From Streptomyces anulatus (GTDB lineage Bacteria; Actinomycetota; Actinomycetes; Streptomycetales; Streptomycetaceae): 64,000 nucleotides of DNA. Both the position numbers and the translations under genes were made by a program. This document shows, piece by piece, positions 25,235 through 34,405 of this stretch. The DNA lies in the NCBI RefSeq assembly GCF_000721175.1, contig NZ_JOEZ01000002.1:62001-126000 (forward strand). The letters are read 5' to 3'. The notes beneath the pieces are model-generated. The model was not told the DNA's origin. It did not search any database and worked only from the letters and a program-made list of their open reading frames with translations. The stretch's first letter is position 1. Every line of letters begins with the position of its first letter.

Positions 25235-25806
25235 CGGACAGCCAGGGGCAACCACCGGACGCACGCCGGGACTTCGAACGCTTCTACGCCGCGAGCGTCA
25301 AGCGGCTCGTCACCGTCGTGTACGCCGTGACAGGCGACCTCGGCGAGGCGGAAGACGCGGTCCAGGATGCCTACGCCAAGGCCTGGACACGCTGGGAGCA
25401 GCTCGTCGCGGAAGGGGATCCGACGCCGTGGGTGCGCACGGTCGCCCTGCGCCTGGCGGTCAGCTCCTGGCGCAGGACCCGCAACCGGATCCGCGCCCAC
25501 TTCCGGCACGGTCCACCACCCGACCTGCCCGGCCTCGCACCCGACCACGTCGCCCTGGTCGCCGCACTGCGGCACCTCAACCCCGAACAACGGCGCGCGG
25601 TGGTGCTGCACCACCTCCTCGACCTCCCGGTGGAGGAAGTCGCCCGCCAGACCGGGTCAACGAGCACGGCGGTACGCTCACGGCTCATGCGGGCCCGCCG
25701 CATCCTCAGCACCCATCTCACCGACTCGCCGGACACGCCGACGGCCCGAACAGGCCATACGGCGACCACCGCACAACCCCGGCAGGAGGTCCTCCCCCAT
25801 GAGTGA
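25231..25806 (+). CDS. ECF sigma factor (SigE-like group)
   Basis: This is a 191-aa sigma-70-family factor. Region 2 spans RDFERFYAASVKRLVTVVYAVTGD and GEAEDAVQDAYAKAW. Region 4 is LNPEQRRAVVLHHLLDLPVEEVARQTGSTSTAVRSRL. It has a short Pro/Thr-rich tail. It is translated from a start that overlaps murJ, and its own 3' end overlaps the next gene. It likely turns on envelope-related promoters; target promoters cannot be called here. Confidence 0.93.
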   Translation: MTDSQGQPPDARRDFERFYAASVKRLVTVVYAVTGDLGEAEDAVQDAYAKAWTRWEQLVAEGDPTPWVRTVALRLAVSSWRRTRNRIRAHFRHGPPPDLPGLAPDHVALVAALRHLNPEQRRAVVLHHLLDLPVEEVARQTGSTSTAVRSRLMRARRILSTHLTDSPDTPTARTGHTATTAQPRQEVLPHE

Positions 25807-26653
25807 CGAAACCCGCCGCCCCCCGCAGGACGACCTCGGCACCCTGCTCCACGACTTCGCCGACGACGCCGAGCCCCTGATCAGCGTCAGCGGGGGTGTC
25901 ACGGACGTGCACGAGCGGGTTCGCCGCCACCGGACCCGCCGCCGGCTGGCGGTCACCACGGCGGGCTGCGCCGCCCTGCTCTCCCTCGGCCTCTGGGGCC
26001 TCCCGCCTCTGCTCGACGGCGTATCCGCCGACCGTCCCGAGCGGACCCGCCCCGGTCTGGTCTCGGCCGCCTCGATCCTGCCCGCACCGGAGAGCGGTGG
26101 CGGCCTCCCGCGTACGGATCTGCTGTCCCCCTCCGCGCTGCCCTGGAACGCCGGCTATCGCTGGCACGCCACGGCCACAGGCGACGGCGCCACCACTCCT
26201 CTGCCCACCGGCGGGACAGGTGACTGCGCTCTGCAGTGGTTCGACGGGACCAGCGCCGAGGACCAGATCGCCCGGACGTACAGCGGAGACAGCGACACGA
26301 CGGCACAGCACCGCATCGCGGCGTACCCGGACAACTCCGCCGCCCAGCACGCCGTAAGACAGCTGGCCGAAGCCCTCCACCGGTGCGGCTGGCACGAGAC
26401 CCGAAGTCCCGAAACACAGGACCACAACTCGACGGCGCCCGCCCTCTACGAATACGTCCTGACGCACGGGGCGGAAGCCCCGCTGCGCGTGGCACTGGTC
26501 CAGTCCGACCACCGGGTCGCCGCCCTCGTACTCGCCACCCCGCAGGCCGACGATCACGCACACGCCGATCCCCGGACAGAGCACTGCCTGGAACAGACCG
26601 TGAACTCCGCGCAACCGCACACCCCTTCGCCGCCGTCGACGGGGCATTGCTGA
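25799..26653 (+). CDS. Single-pass membrane protein, probable anti-sigma partner
   Basis: This 284-aa protein has a cytoplasmic N-terminal ~70 residues (LGTLLHDFADDAEPLISVSGG), one helix (LAVTTAGCAALLSLGLWGLPP) and a ~180-residue outer domain with several Cys and His (HRCGWHETR, EHCLEQTV). No HxxxCxxC zinc motif is seen, so it is not a classic ZAS anti-sigma factor. The 8-nt overlap with the sigma gene and the topology support a sigma-binding sensor role by context only. Confidence 0.75.
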   Translation: MSDETRRPPQDDLGTLLHDFADDAEPLISVSGGVTDVHERVRRHRTRRRLAVTTAGCAALLSLGLWGLPPLLDGVSADRPERTRPGLVSAASILPAPESGGGLPRTDLLSPSALPWNAGYRWHATATGDGATTPLPTGGTGDCALQWFDGTSAEDQIARTYSGDSDTTAQHRIAAYPDNSAAQHAVRQLAEALHRCGWHETRSPETQDHNSTAPALYEYVLTHGAEAPLRVALVQSDHRVAALVLATPQADDHAHADPRTEHCLEQTVNSAQPHTPSPPSTGHC

Positions 26654-26684
26654 GCCACGGCCTCAGGGCGTGCCGTGCGGGGTG

Positions 26685-26822
26685 TCACGCCTTCGGGCCG
26701 TGTCCGCCCCGCGTGAGAGCCAACACCAGTTCGTCGGCGAACCGGCCAGGGTGAGTCACGTGGCCGAGGCGGCCGCCCGGCAGATCGATCACGTCCCGGC
26801 CGAGCCTGAGCCGAGGGTGCGG
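26685..26822 (-). pseudogene. C-terminal remnant of an alpha/beta hydrolase
   Basis: On the minus strand about 45 residues read DVIDLPGGRLGHVTHPGRFA, then ADELVLAL and a stop. That is the classic end of alpha/beta hydrolases, with the catalytic His in GGRLGHVTHP. No upstream part exists, since the next 5' gene begins on the other strand. It is a truncated relict. Confidence 0.6.
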
Positions 26823-26850
26823 CCTCGTCCGGACTCGCTATGATCACGCC

Positions 26851-27252
26851 GTGCTCACGGACCGGACGGCCACAGCCCTGCCGCGAGCCCGTACGCGGGC
26901 TCCGCAGCTGACCCGTCTCGCGTGGCTCGCGATGCTGTTGTTGAGCTTGCTGTTCGCGCACGGCGAGAGTGCCGCAGGGCACCTCGAGGCAGGCGTCTCC
27001 GCATCGCTTCCCGTCCATGACGCGGAGCCCTCCGCCGATCACGATCACCGCCAGCACGAGGACGGCGAGTCCGAGGACTCCGCGCACAACAACTGCGCAC
27101 CCGGCCAGCCGGATGACGCGCTTCCTGTGCCATCCCCCGGCACGTCACCAGCGGTCGACCACTGCGATCTGTCGCCGCACTCCTGCACACGTGCCGTCAT
27201 CGCCGACTCGGACACCCGATCTCCGGGCGCGACAACCGTGTTGCGCATTTAG
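26851..27252 (+). CDS. Small His-rich membrane-anchored protein of the '-RI' family, member 4
   Basis: This is a 133-aa protein with one N-terminal helix (LAWLAMLLLSLLFAHGES) and an outer segment strongly enriched in His, Asp and Glu (ADHDHRQHEDGESEDSAHNN) with a few Cys. It ends GATTVLRI-TAG, the shared tail. GTG 26851 is the start. It precedes a five-helix membrane protein with a His-rich tail (27480), an apparent functional partner. Metal binding is suggested by composition. Confidence 0.75.
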   Translation: MLTDRTATALPRARTRAPQLTRLAWLAMLLLSLLFAHGESAAGHLEAGVSASLPVHDAEPSADHDHRQHEDGESEDSAHNNCAPGQPDDALPVPSPGTSPAVDHCDLSPHSCTRAVIADSDTRSPGATTVLRI

Positions 27253-27479
27253 ACGGACGCAGGCGGACGGGGCTCATCCCCCTGCCGGGCGAAGTGCCGC
27301 CCACCTGCGTCCATGCCTGCGTCTGCACCAACTCCTTGAAGGGCTTCGCGCACCCCGCCCCGGCTGGGTGGCGACGCGCCACGCCCTCAGCCGAGCGCCT
27401 GCTGCCTCAGCCCTGGTCTGCTTCCACGGGCCGCATGGCCCGTTCCCGAAAACTCCGAGCCGCCGAAAGGCCTTCTGTC

Positions 27480-28220
27480 TTGTCCCTTGTCACTGATCGC
27501 CCCGCACAGCCCGCACCCTCCGCACCTCAGCCGCCCCCTGATGGCGGTCGAGCCGCCGCCCGCCGCGGGCGTGGACGTCGCCGCGCCCGCAAGCCGGCTC
27601 CGCTCGCGGGCCGCTACATCGGATACGTGCTGTATTTCGTCGGGGCGGGTCTCATCAGCGGCGCCGTGGTACACCACCCGCTGGATCCGGCCCGGTACAC
27701 GAAGATCGCCGTCATCGGTGTTCTGGTGTTCCTGGTCGCGACGTTGGTCAACGAGTTCCTGCTCGCCGCCAGCCGGCCGGCGCTGCCGCGCGCGATACTC
27801 GTCATCGCGGCGTCACTGCTGCTCTCGTTCGGCATCGGCATGCTCAGCGGCGGCCTGCAGCACTTCGAGGACTTCCCCGAGCGGGGTGCCATGCTCGTCC
27901 CCCTGGGGATCACGGTCTCGTTCATCGCCTTCGTACTCAAGGACCCGGAGTCCTCCTGGCGCCGCATCTTCGGCCCCCTGGGGCTCGCCGTCCTCCTCAC
28001 CGCGACCGTCAGCTTCTTCGGTCTGCGCACCATCGCCGACGGGCTCGGTGAAGCTTCCGGCGAGAGCGGACACAGCCACGGCGAGGGTACGGCGGAGGAA
28101 CCGGACGAGCACGGAGCCGGGCAGGAGTCCTCCGCACCCTCCTCCGAGCCCGCGGCACCGGAGACGGCCGCCTCGACCGAGGCGGAGTCCGCTCACGCGG
28201 AGGACGGCCACAGCCACTGA
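27480..28220 (+). CDS. Multi-helix membrane protein with His-rich C-terminal tail
   Basis: This is a 246-aa protein. A basic Arg/Ala-rich N terminus (about 25-45) is followed by five hydrophobic helices between about 45 and 185 and a long acidic tail with three His clusters (SGHSHGEG, PDEHGAG, AEDGHSH at the very end). TTG 27480 is chosen: AAAGG lies 9 nt upstream, and the frame before it is not protein-like. The family is not recognised. The tail could load or sense Ni, Co, Zn or Cu. It lies 227 nt after the '-RI' member 4 gene. Confidence 0.7.
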   Translation: MSLVTDRPAQPAPSAPQPPPDGGRAAARRGRGRRRARKPAPLAGRYIGYVLYFVGAGLISGAVVHHPLDPARYTKIAVIGVLVFLVATLVNEFLLAASRPALPRAILVIAASLLLSFGIGMLSGGLQHFEDFPERGAMLVPLGITVSFIAFVLKDPESSWRRIFGPLGLAVLLTATVSFFGLRTIADGLGEASGESGHSHGEGTAEEPDEHGAGQESSAPSSEPAAPETAASTEAESAHAEDGHSH

Positions 28221-28246
28221 GACCGACGGCGACAGAATCAACCATC

Positions 28247-28263
28247 TACTAAGCCACTTAGCT
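28247..28263. promoter_or_regulatory. 17-bp palindromic operator, site 7 (small membrane protein)
   Basis: TACTAAGCCACTTAGCT matches 12 of 14 positions, 56 nt upstream of the ATG at 28320 and 26 nt after the preceding stop. Confidence 0.8.
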
Positions 28264-28319
28264 CAAATCGGGTAACGTGGGCGCCGCACCCCCGCACGGG
28301 TGTGAACCGGAGAGGGGAA

Positions 28320-28586
28320 ATGACCGGATACAGCGGCGCCTACACCCCGCACAGCATCACCGGGACCATCCAAGTCGCATCAGACACCAAGGAGGACCAG
28401 AGCGGGCTTGCCTCATGGACCTCCGCCGCCAGCATCATCGCAATGGTGCTGGTCATCGCCCTGGTGTTGTTCCTGACGATAGAGCTGGCATGGAGGGAGC
28501 GGCGACAGCGCAGCCGGGAAGAGCGGACGGAACCAGTCTCTGAACCCGACCCCCACACCCCCCACATGGGTGAAACCCCACCGTAA
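28320..28586 (+). CDS. Small single-helix membrane protein under operator 7
   Basis: This is an 88-aa protein with a polar N terminus, one central helix (ASIIAMVLVIALVLFLTIEL, about 38-57), then a highly charged segment (WRERRQRSREERTE) and a Pro/His end (PDPHTPHMGETPP). SD GAGAGGGG precedes ATG 28320. No family recognised. Its strong operator makes it a good reporter for the regulon. It may be the first gene of a unit with the two-helix protein at 28679. Confidence 0.7.
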   Translation: MTGYSGAYTPHSITGTIQVASDTKEDQSGLASWTSAASIIAMVLVIALVLFLTIELAWRERRQRSREERTEPVSEPDPHTPHMGETPP

Positions 28587-28678
28587 CCACAGGGCACGCC
28601 GAGCACGGCTAATGAACGCCTCGTCCTGGGAGCCGCCGGGGCGTTGCTGCGCGAGGCGGTCAGCCGACTCCGCGCGCG

Positions 28679-28933
28679 GTGGCTGAACCTCCGGGCCGGT
28701 GGACCGCCGTCGTGGCCGCCCTCGCCCTGCTCGCCGCGCTGGAGGCCAACCAGCAGGCGCACGCCGACCTGCTGCGCTCCGGACCAGGCAGCACGCCGTC
28801 CGCCTGGCTGCTGCTGTCCATCACACTGCCGCTGGGCGCGGTCGTGGTGCTCCTGGTGCTGCTGGTCCGACGGGCCGGTCACGCACCTCGCCCTCCGAAC
28901 ACGCTCTCCTGTACGGATAGTCCACAGGGCTGA
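28679..28933 (+). CDS. Small two-helix membrane protein
   Basis: This is an 84-aa protein with helices at about 8-24 (AVVAALALLAALEA) and 43-64 (WLLLSITLPLGAVVVLLVLLV), separated by a His-containing loop (NQQAHADLLRSG). It uses a GTG start without a strong SD. It follows the operator-7 gene by 92 nt. Function unknown; codon use and topology support a real gene, but homologues would be needed to confirm it. Confidence 0.5.
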   Translation: MAEPPGRWTAVVAALALLAALEANQQAHADLLRSGPGSTPSAWLLLSITLPLGAVVVLLVLLVRRAGHAPRPPNTLSCTDSPQG

Positions 28934-29031
28934 GGCGGCGGTGAGCAACGTGGCCACGGCCGCGGGCGCGTTGACGCGCCAGGGGACTGCCTCGTTTCCG
29001 TTACGGCTCGGCGGCCACGTGCCCCGGGCAG

Positions 29032-29721
29032 TCAGAGCTTGGCCAGAAGCGTGGTCAGGCTATTGACCTCGTCCTCCTGCATGGTGGCCATCATCTCGGC
29101 CTGCTGCTTCACAGTCGCGTTGCGACCGTTCTTCTGCTCGTCACGGCTCATCTCGATCTCGCCGTTACGGTGCTCGATCATCGCCTTCACGAACGCGCGG
29201 TCGAAGGCGCCCCCCTTGGCGGCCTTGAGCTTCTCCATGTCGGCATCCGACATCGAGCCGGACATCGTCATGTCGCTGCCGTCGTCACCACCCATGTCCA
29301 TGCCGCCCATGTCGCCCTCGTCGGCGGACTCCGGCCGGTTCCAGTACCTCAGCCACCCTCGCACGGCGGCGAGTTCGGCCTCCTCGTCGGTCCTGGTCCT
29401 GCTCGCCAGATCCTTGACCTCCTGGTTCGAGGCGCGGGCGAGGGGCAGGCCGGACATCTCCACGAGCTGCGAGCAGTGGGCGATCATGCCCTGTGCGTAG
29501 GCCACGTCCGCGTCGTTGAACGCACCCGGCGCGCTCGTCGGCATGGCCATCGCGCCCTCCTGGCCGGCCATGGAGGCGGACTGCGAACCGGACGTGCCGT
29601 CGCCCATGTCCATGCCGCCCATGCCACCGCCGCACGCGCTGAGGAGCACGGCTCCCGCGGAGACACCGGCAAGGACAAGGAGACGACGGGACTTACGCGA
29701 TCGGTCGGAAAGATGCGTCAT
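29032..29721 (-). CDS. DUF305 lipoprotein C, divergent
   Basis: This 229-aa lipoprotein has lipobox VLLSAC near residue 27, followed directly by a Met cluster (GGGMGGMDMGDG). In the two DUF305 repeats the His pair is changed: MIAHCSQLVEMSGLP in the first and MIEHRNGEIEMSRDE in the second, where paralogues have HHRQ and HHEG. A second Met/Asp cluster (MGGMDMGGDDGSDMTM) lies between the repeats. His-to-Cys and His-to-Arg changes suggest altered metal preference. It faces the small membrane genes convergently. Confidence 0.88.
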   Translation of the reverse strand: MTHLSDRSRKSRRLLVLAGVSAGAVLLSACGGGMGGMDMGDGTSGSQSASMAGQEGAMAMPTSAPGAFNDADVAYAQGMIAHCSQLVEMSGLPLARASNQEVKDLASRTRTDEEAELAAVRGWLRYWNRPESADEGDMGGMDMGGDDGSDMTMSGSMSDADMEKLKAAKGGAFDRAFVKAMIEHRNGEIEMSRDEQKNGRNATVKQQAEMMATMQEDEVNSLTTLLAKL

Positions 29722-29854
29722 GAGTGTTTTCACCTCGGTGTGGCGGAAGGAAGCAGGGACCCGGAAGCCACGTCTTGGACCCTGGTCACAACGTGAGCAC
29801 ATGCCAGCGGCGTCCCGGCGGACCGGCTCCACACTGCTGGCCGGTCTCCCTCGC

Positions 29855-30742
29855 TCACCTGGCCGGGGTCGACTGCCCCGCTGTCGACGGACTGCCAGCG
29901 GACGGACTTGCGGTGGGCCCCTTGAAGGGCTTGGAGGGGTACCCGGTGTCGAAGTGCATGTAGTCGGGCACCTTGATGTCCTGCCAGACCCATCCCTCCT
30001 CGATGAACGCCCGCCAGACCGGACCGTCTTTGAGGATCTTGCCCTTCCCCTCGGTGCGCGCGGCGTACTTGGCGCTCGGCGACCACTTCTTGGTCCGCAT
30101 GTTGATCCACGGGTTCTCGTACGGGTTGATGTCGATCGCGCGGCCGTTGGCGTGCGGGGACTCCCTGAACGGGGCGTTGATCTGGTCGGGGCGCCGGCAG
30201 TTGAACGCGGAGGTGTTGTCGTCGGCCAGGCTGGCGTCGAGGTCGCCGTTGTAGACCTCCATCGGCTGCATACGGCGGATGGGGAAGCCTTCCTCGAACA
30301 GCCGCGTGAAGATGCGGACGAGACTGGCCGTCACGTCGGCGTTGACCACGAGGACGCCGCGGTGCACCTTGCCGTCGAAGCCCACGTAGTTCATCTCCAC
30401 GCGGCGCAGCTGGCCGCGAACGTCGGGACAGCCCTTGCGCCACAGCCCCGCCGCCGTCATGCGGGACCACTGAGCGTCCGTGATCTCCTTGATGACGGCG
30501 TCCAGGGAGGGAGTGGGAGAAGGGGAAGGAGCCGTGCTGGGAGACGAAGAGGGCCGCAGCGAGGTCCCGCCGGAGCTGCTGTCACCCGGCGACGGGGCGA
30601 CCCCTGCCGCCGACGAGGACGAGCATCCGCTGGCCAGAAGCGCCGTCATGGAGAGCAGCGCCAAGCCGCCGAGGGTGAGTTTCCGGCGCCGCCGGCGGGC
30701 GGATGGCGTCGTGTCCCTGCGCGGGTGGTGGAGACGGGCCAT
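29855..30742 (-). CDS. VanY-like M15 D-alanyl-D-alanine carboxypeptidase, lipoprotein
   Basis: This is a 295-aa secreted, lipid-anchored metallopeptidase. The basic N terminus and lipobox LLASGC (near 38) precede a Ser/Pro-rich spacer. The M15_4-type domain has zinc motifs SPHANGRAIDINPYENP and DYMHFDTG. It would trim the terminal D-Ala from peptidoglycan stems, which makes tetrapeptides, the donors used by LD-transpeptidases such as the one at 41920. ATG 30742 (MARLHHPR) is preferred over an upstream in-frame start. Confidence 0.88.
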   Translation of the reverse strand: MARLHHPRRDTTPSARRRRRKLTLGGLALLSMTALLASGCSSSSAAGVAPSPGDSSSGGTSLRPSSSPSTAPSPSPTPSLDAVIKEITDAQWSRMTAAGLWRKGCPDVRGQLRRVEMNYVGFDGKVHRGVLVVNADVTASLVRIFTRLFEEGFPIRRMQPMEVYNGDLDASLADDNTSAFNCRRPDQINAPFRESPHANGRAIDINPYENPWINMRTKKWSPSAKYAARTEGKGKILKDGPVWRAFIEEGWVWQDIKVPDYMHFDTGYPSKPFKGPTASPSAGSPSTAGQSTPAR

Positions 30743-30880
30743 GTCGCGTGTGCGCTCCGCCTCCGGTGCGTTGCTGGTCAAGCAGGATCTCCTGGAGTGC
30801 TTCCGGGAGGGCGTGCCGCGCACGGCCGCGATCCCGGTACGGGAATGTTCTGGTCGGTCCCGGGTGAAGGGGCCGGTGCC

Positions 30881-31666
30881 TCAGCTCTGCCGTGGCGCCG
30901 GGATCCCGTTCAGCCCGTTCAGCGGGAAGTCGTAGGTGAGGAGTCGACGGCCGTCGGGGGTACGGGTCTCTCCCTGACGCAGCCAGCCGAGCCACTCGTA
31001 GTACGGTCCCGCCCCGCCTTCGGCGACGGTGACGAGAGTGACACGCGCGCAGTCCGCATCGGCGGCGTCCTCGACGAACCGCGCGATCAGGGCGGCCCCG
31101 ATGCCACGGGAGCGGGCGTGTTCGGCCACGACGACATGGGCCAGCACCGCGGTGACGCCGGAAGGAGCACCGGCGGGAGCCTGCCGGGCCGCCCGGTGCG
31201 GTATCAGCTTGCGGCAGTAGCGCGCCAGTCGCGTACGGATGAAGTGCACCGCGAGGCGGGGGCGCACACACAGGCTGCCCAGGGCGCGCAGCAGCAGTCC
31301 GCGCCCGTGGTCGCGCAGCACGTGGCGGCGGTGCGCCGCCGGGTCGGTCACACCGACGAGGAAGCCCACCGGCTGCCCGCCGGTCTCCGCCGTGTAGGCA
31401 CGTGCGTCGGGACTGGTGAGGTAGGCCCGGTTGTACGCGGCCAGGAACCTCGGCCCGAGGCGGGCGAAGAAGCCCTCTGGAAAGTGCCCCAGGTGCTCGG
31501 CGACCACGAACGGGAGGTCGTCAGGCTCCATGAGCCGGATCCGGACGCCGCCGTGCTCCGGCAGGCGGCCGTCTCTCATCACCGGAATCGGGGGCCCGGC
31601 GGGGATCTGGGCTGCGGCGAGTCGGGCAGGGCTCGGGTAGGCGGCTGAGCGCATATCGGCGTCCAC
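30881..31666 (-). CDS. GNAT-family N-acetyltransferase
   Basis: This is a 261-aa acetyltransferase-like protein. The acetyl-CoA loop is VVVAEHARSRGIGAALIARF, preceded by the beta-4 strand AVLAHV and followed by VTLVTVAEGGAGPYYEWLGW, so the fold is complete. An N-terminal ~45 residues and an inserted basic segment (residues about 140-165, Arg-rich) are unusual. GTG 31666 or ATG 31654 may start it. An operator begins 20 nt upstream of the GTG. The substrate is not predictable. Confidence 0.82.
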   Translation of the reverse strand: MDADMRSAAYPSPARLAAAQIPAGPPIPVMRDGRLPEHGGVRIRLMEPDDLPFVVAEHLGHFPEGFFARLGPRFLAAYNRAYLTSPDARAYTAETGGQPVGFLVGVTDPAAHRRHVLRDHGRGLLLRALGSLCVRPRLAVHFIRTRLARYCRKLIPHRAARQAPAGAPSGVTAVLAHVVVAEHARSRGIGAALIARFVEDAADADCARVTLVTVAEGGAGPYYEWLGWLRQGETRTPDGRRLLTYDFPLNGLNGIPAPRQS

Positions 31667-31685
31667 GAAGCAGAAATTACTATAC

Positions 31686-31702
31686 TTCTTAGAAACTTAG
31701 TA
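31686..31702. promoter_or_regulatory. 17-bp palindromic operator, site 8 (GNAT gene)
   Basis: TTCTTAGAAACTTAGTA has a perfect right arm and matches 12 of 14 positions, 20 nt from the GNAT GTG. A further TACTA lies just before it (31679), so tandem binding is possible. Confidence 0.75.
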
Positions 31703-32112
31703 GTTCGGTGTTTCCCTGGGGTGGCTGGAACGGTCACCCGGCCCCCACAAGGCAGATCGCTGTCAGCGGCATGGACGGCGCAGGACGCCGGCGCCCCCGA
31801 AGAAGGGGCCACAAAACGGCCGTCCGACGAGCTCGATACGGAGATCATGGGCGTGGTGCGGCGAGGCAGGGAGTCCGTCACCTCTTGCTCCCCCCACCGG
31901 CAAGGAGATGTCGGCCGTATCTCTCGCCGCCCCCGGCCCTCATGGTGGTGCCGAAGGCCGACCTCGTGGCGCGGGCGCGGCGCACGCGCTACGGCCCGGC
32001 ATGTGCGGTCTCGCCGGCCGCGCCATGGCGCTGATCCGGCAGCCGGCGACCGCAGAGCGCCAGGCCCGGCCGCCCTTCCGGCCCGGGCGTACGCCACCGA
32101 GGCCGGCGCTCG
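31703..32112. other. Gap without a supported gene
   Basis: About 410 bp between the GNAT promoter and the VanW 3' end. I find no domain-bearing frame or clear terminator in it. Confidence 0.5.
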
Positions 32113-33885
32113 TCACCCGTCGGTGGCTTCGTCGCAGGTGACTTCGTCGCGAGGCACGTACCGCGTCTTGAAGGTCTCCCGCTCGACTTCCTTGCCACCG
32201 TCCTTGAAGACCCGGTCGACCGCGACGTCGAAGCCCTCGAGCGGGGTCTGCGGCACGCACTTCTCCCCGGATGCTCCCTCGCGGGTTGCCGGCTCCTTCA
32301 CGTTGGTACGCGGGCCCTTGACCGCTTCGACCGCGTCGTACTTCTTGGTGCCCAGGAAGGTGACGGTGATGGAGGAGTCCGTGGCCCGCGCGTCGATGTA
32401 GACGGCGTTGCCCGAGTCGTTCCTGAACTTCAGGTCGAGGCTGCCCCAGGCCACCGTCGCCTCCCGGCCCTCCGGGTAGCGCTCGATGTAGAACGAGTGC
32501 GCTCCGTACTCCACCGGCTTGACGCCGGCGAAGAAGAGGGCGTTGAAGGTGGTGGTGGCGACGGCTGAGACGCCGCCTCCGGCCGCCTTCTCGAACTGGT
32601 CGTTGTTGATGATGATGCCCTCGACGAACCCGTTGGCCTCGGTCCGCTCGCCCACCGTGCGGTTGAAGCTCCAGGTCTCGTCCGGCAGCACGACCGACCC
32701 GTTGATCAGTTCCGCGGCGCGGCCGATGTTCGTGACGCGGTACGGCGCGGGCTCGAAGTTGACCGTGAAGGTCGACATCTGCTCCTTGATGCCCAGGCGG
32801 CTGACATTGTCACGGGTCAGCTTGGGCTCCACCGTCTCGGTGTCCACCGCCCCGGTGCGGGCCGCCCCGGTCTCGGTCAGCAGCGGCAGTACGGCCTTCT
32901 GGAGCGCCTTGGCCGTGACCTCCTGCCCGGCCTTGCCGTCCGAGGCCACCACCACCCGCCCGCCCTCCAGGCGCAGCTTCGCGTTGACCGCCTCGTCGGT
33001 GGCCTGCGCGAGCGGACTTGCCAGCGCCGGATCGGCCAGGAGCCCCTTGCCGTCAAGTGCGGGTGTCAGCCGCTTCTCCCCGTCCGGCTTCATGGTGAGG
33101 TGCTTGCCGAGCGTCGCCGGGCTGATCTCGATCTCCCGGCCGCCCGCGGTGAGCGTGACCGGCGCCGACATCGCCGGGGTGGCGAACTCCTCCATGGCGC
33201 GGTTCACTTCCGCCGCGCCGACCCGCGGTTCGGTCGTGCGGACCGGCAGCCGCACCGGCTCCTTCCCCTGGCCCGGGACCGCCGAAGCGAGAGCCTCGAC
33301 CGCGCCGTCCACGTCCAGGGACCGCCCGGTGACCGATTGCGTCGGCACCGCCTTGCCCGCATGGAAGGTGACGGCGCCCTCCCGTGCCTTCCGGTCGTAC
33401 GTCTTCGCCTCCTCGGCCAGTGACGCGCGGGCTTTCTCCGCCTCCACGCGGATCACCGGCTCGACCTCGCGGTTCCCGCTCGTGAACAGGCGGCCGATCA
33501 CGGTGAACGGGTCGGACCCGGCTTGCGCGGCACGGGCGACGGTCTCCTCACTGTCCAGAGATATGCCGGACACGTGAGCGGTGCCCTCACTGTCGCCGAG
33601 GCGGACCTTCACCGCCTCCGACCAGGCCCCGCCCAGAGCGCTGTCCAGCTTCTCCCGCGCCTGCGAGCGGCTCAGCCCTCCGATGTCCACACCGCTCACC
33701 CGGGTGCCCGCGGGCACATCTTCACTGGCGGCCAGCAGGCCCACCAGATACAGCCCGCCGAAACCGACACCCGCCGCCCCCGCCACGAGCGCGGCACGGT
33801 GGCCTATTCGGCGACGGCCGGCCGACGTGGTGTCCGCGGTCGGTGTGGTGTCGGCGGGCTCGCCGACAAGGGATGAGCGCAGCAC
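32113..33885 (-). CDS. VanW-family protein with PG-binding repeats (YoaR-like)
   Basis: This 590-aa protein has a short cytoplasmic N terminus, one helix (AALVAGAAGVGFGGLYLVGLL, about 31-52) and two or more PG_binding_4-type repeats (about 60-330). It then has a VanW domain (ELINGSVVLPDETWSFNRT, GGGVSAVATTTFNALFFAG, HSFYIERYPEGREATVAW) and a ~90-residue tail with two Cys. VanW was named for vancomycin clusters, but its biochemical role is unknown; surface peptidoglycan binding fits. The start at 33885 gives a proper N-terminal anchor. An operator lies 423 nt upstream. Confidence 0.88.
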   Translation of the reverse strand: MLRSSLVGEPADTTPTADTTSAGRRRIGHRAALVAGAAGVGFGGLYLVGLLAASEDVPAGTRVSGVDIGGLSRSQAREKLDSALGGAWSEAVKVRLGDSEGTAHVSGISLDSEETVARAAQAGSDPFTVIGRLFTSGNREVEPVIRVEAEKARASLAEEAKTYDRKAREGAVTFHAGKAVPTQSVTGRSLDVDGAVEALASAVPGQGKEPVRLPVRTTEPRVGAAEVNRAMEEFATPAMSAPVTLTAGGREIEISPATLGKHLTMKPDGEKRLTPALDGKGLLADPALASPLAQATDEAVNAKLRLEGGRVVVASDGKAGQEVTAKALQKAVLPLLTETGAARTGAVDTETVEPKLTRDNVSRLGIKEQMSTFTVNFEPAPYRVTNIGRAAELINGSVVLPDETWSFNRTVGERTEANGFVEGIIINNDQFEKAAGGGVSAVATTTFNALFFAGVKPVEYGAHSFYIERYPEGREATVAWGSLDLKFRNDSGNAVYIDARATDSSITVTFLGTKKYDAVEAVKGPRTNVKEPATREGASGEKCVPQTPLEGFDVAVDRVFKDGGKEVERETFKTRYVPRDEVTCDEATDG

Positions 33886-34405
33886 TGGTTCTCCTCGTCT
33901 GTGACGGTCGCGTGGCGCAGGCAGGGCTCGCGCAGCGCAGCGGGCCGCATGCCGGGTGATGTCATGAGCATTTTTGTGGTGCTTCCGTAAGCTCCGTCAC
34001 CGGTCCCTCGCGCTGTGACTGAGCCGCCCGTCGGGGCGGCAGTTCGCCACGCGCACGGCCTCGTGCGGCAGCGGCAGGCCCTGCCACCGGTTTTGCCGAG
34101 TGGAGACCCTGACGGCGAGAGTCGTGCGACATGCGCCGGCTACGACGACTTCTGCCTCGCCGCCGACGCGGAGCGGGACACCGCACGGCACTGTCCTTCA
34201 AGGCCGGCGGTCGCTGTCGCGAACGCCGAGGATGGCGGCGTCGCCGTTCCGACGCGCCGCCGGCCCGGTGTAGCTCGACTGGCCGAGACACACCTTATCT
34301 GCTATCTGACTAAGTCACTTAGTTTTCGGATGGATCATCCGGCACGAGGCTGACAGCCATGGGCCGGATCCTGGGTTCTCATCCCCTGTGGCTCAGCGAC
34401 CACGA
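33886..34405. other. Gap holding operator 9, no supported gene
   Basis: About 520 bp between VanW and the anti-sigma relict. Frames present are Arg-rich shadows or lack starts. The palindrome at 34308 is the only clear signal. Confidence 0.5.
34308..34324. promoter_or_regulatory. 17-bp palindromic operator, site 9 (upstream of VanW)
   Basis: GACTAAGTCACTTAGTT contains the near-perfect inner ACTAAG-TCA-CTTAGT and matches 12 of 14 positions. It points to VanW (423 nt away on the minus strand) for want of another nearby start. The long leader is unexplained. Confidence 0.65.

Noticed and set aside
23390..25264. 624-codon minus-strand frame opposite murJ
   Set aside because: Composition is dominated by Arg, Gly, His and Gln, typical of the antisense frame of a hydrophobic protein; no ribosome site or motif.
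33962..34291. 109-codon minus-strand frame starting 17 nt from operator 9
   Set aside because: Arg-rich with no hydrophobic core; the position is tempting but the sequence looks like a shadow frame.
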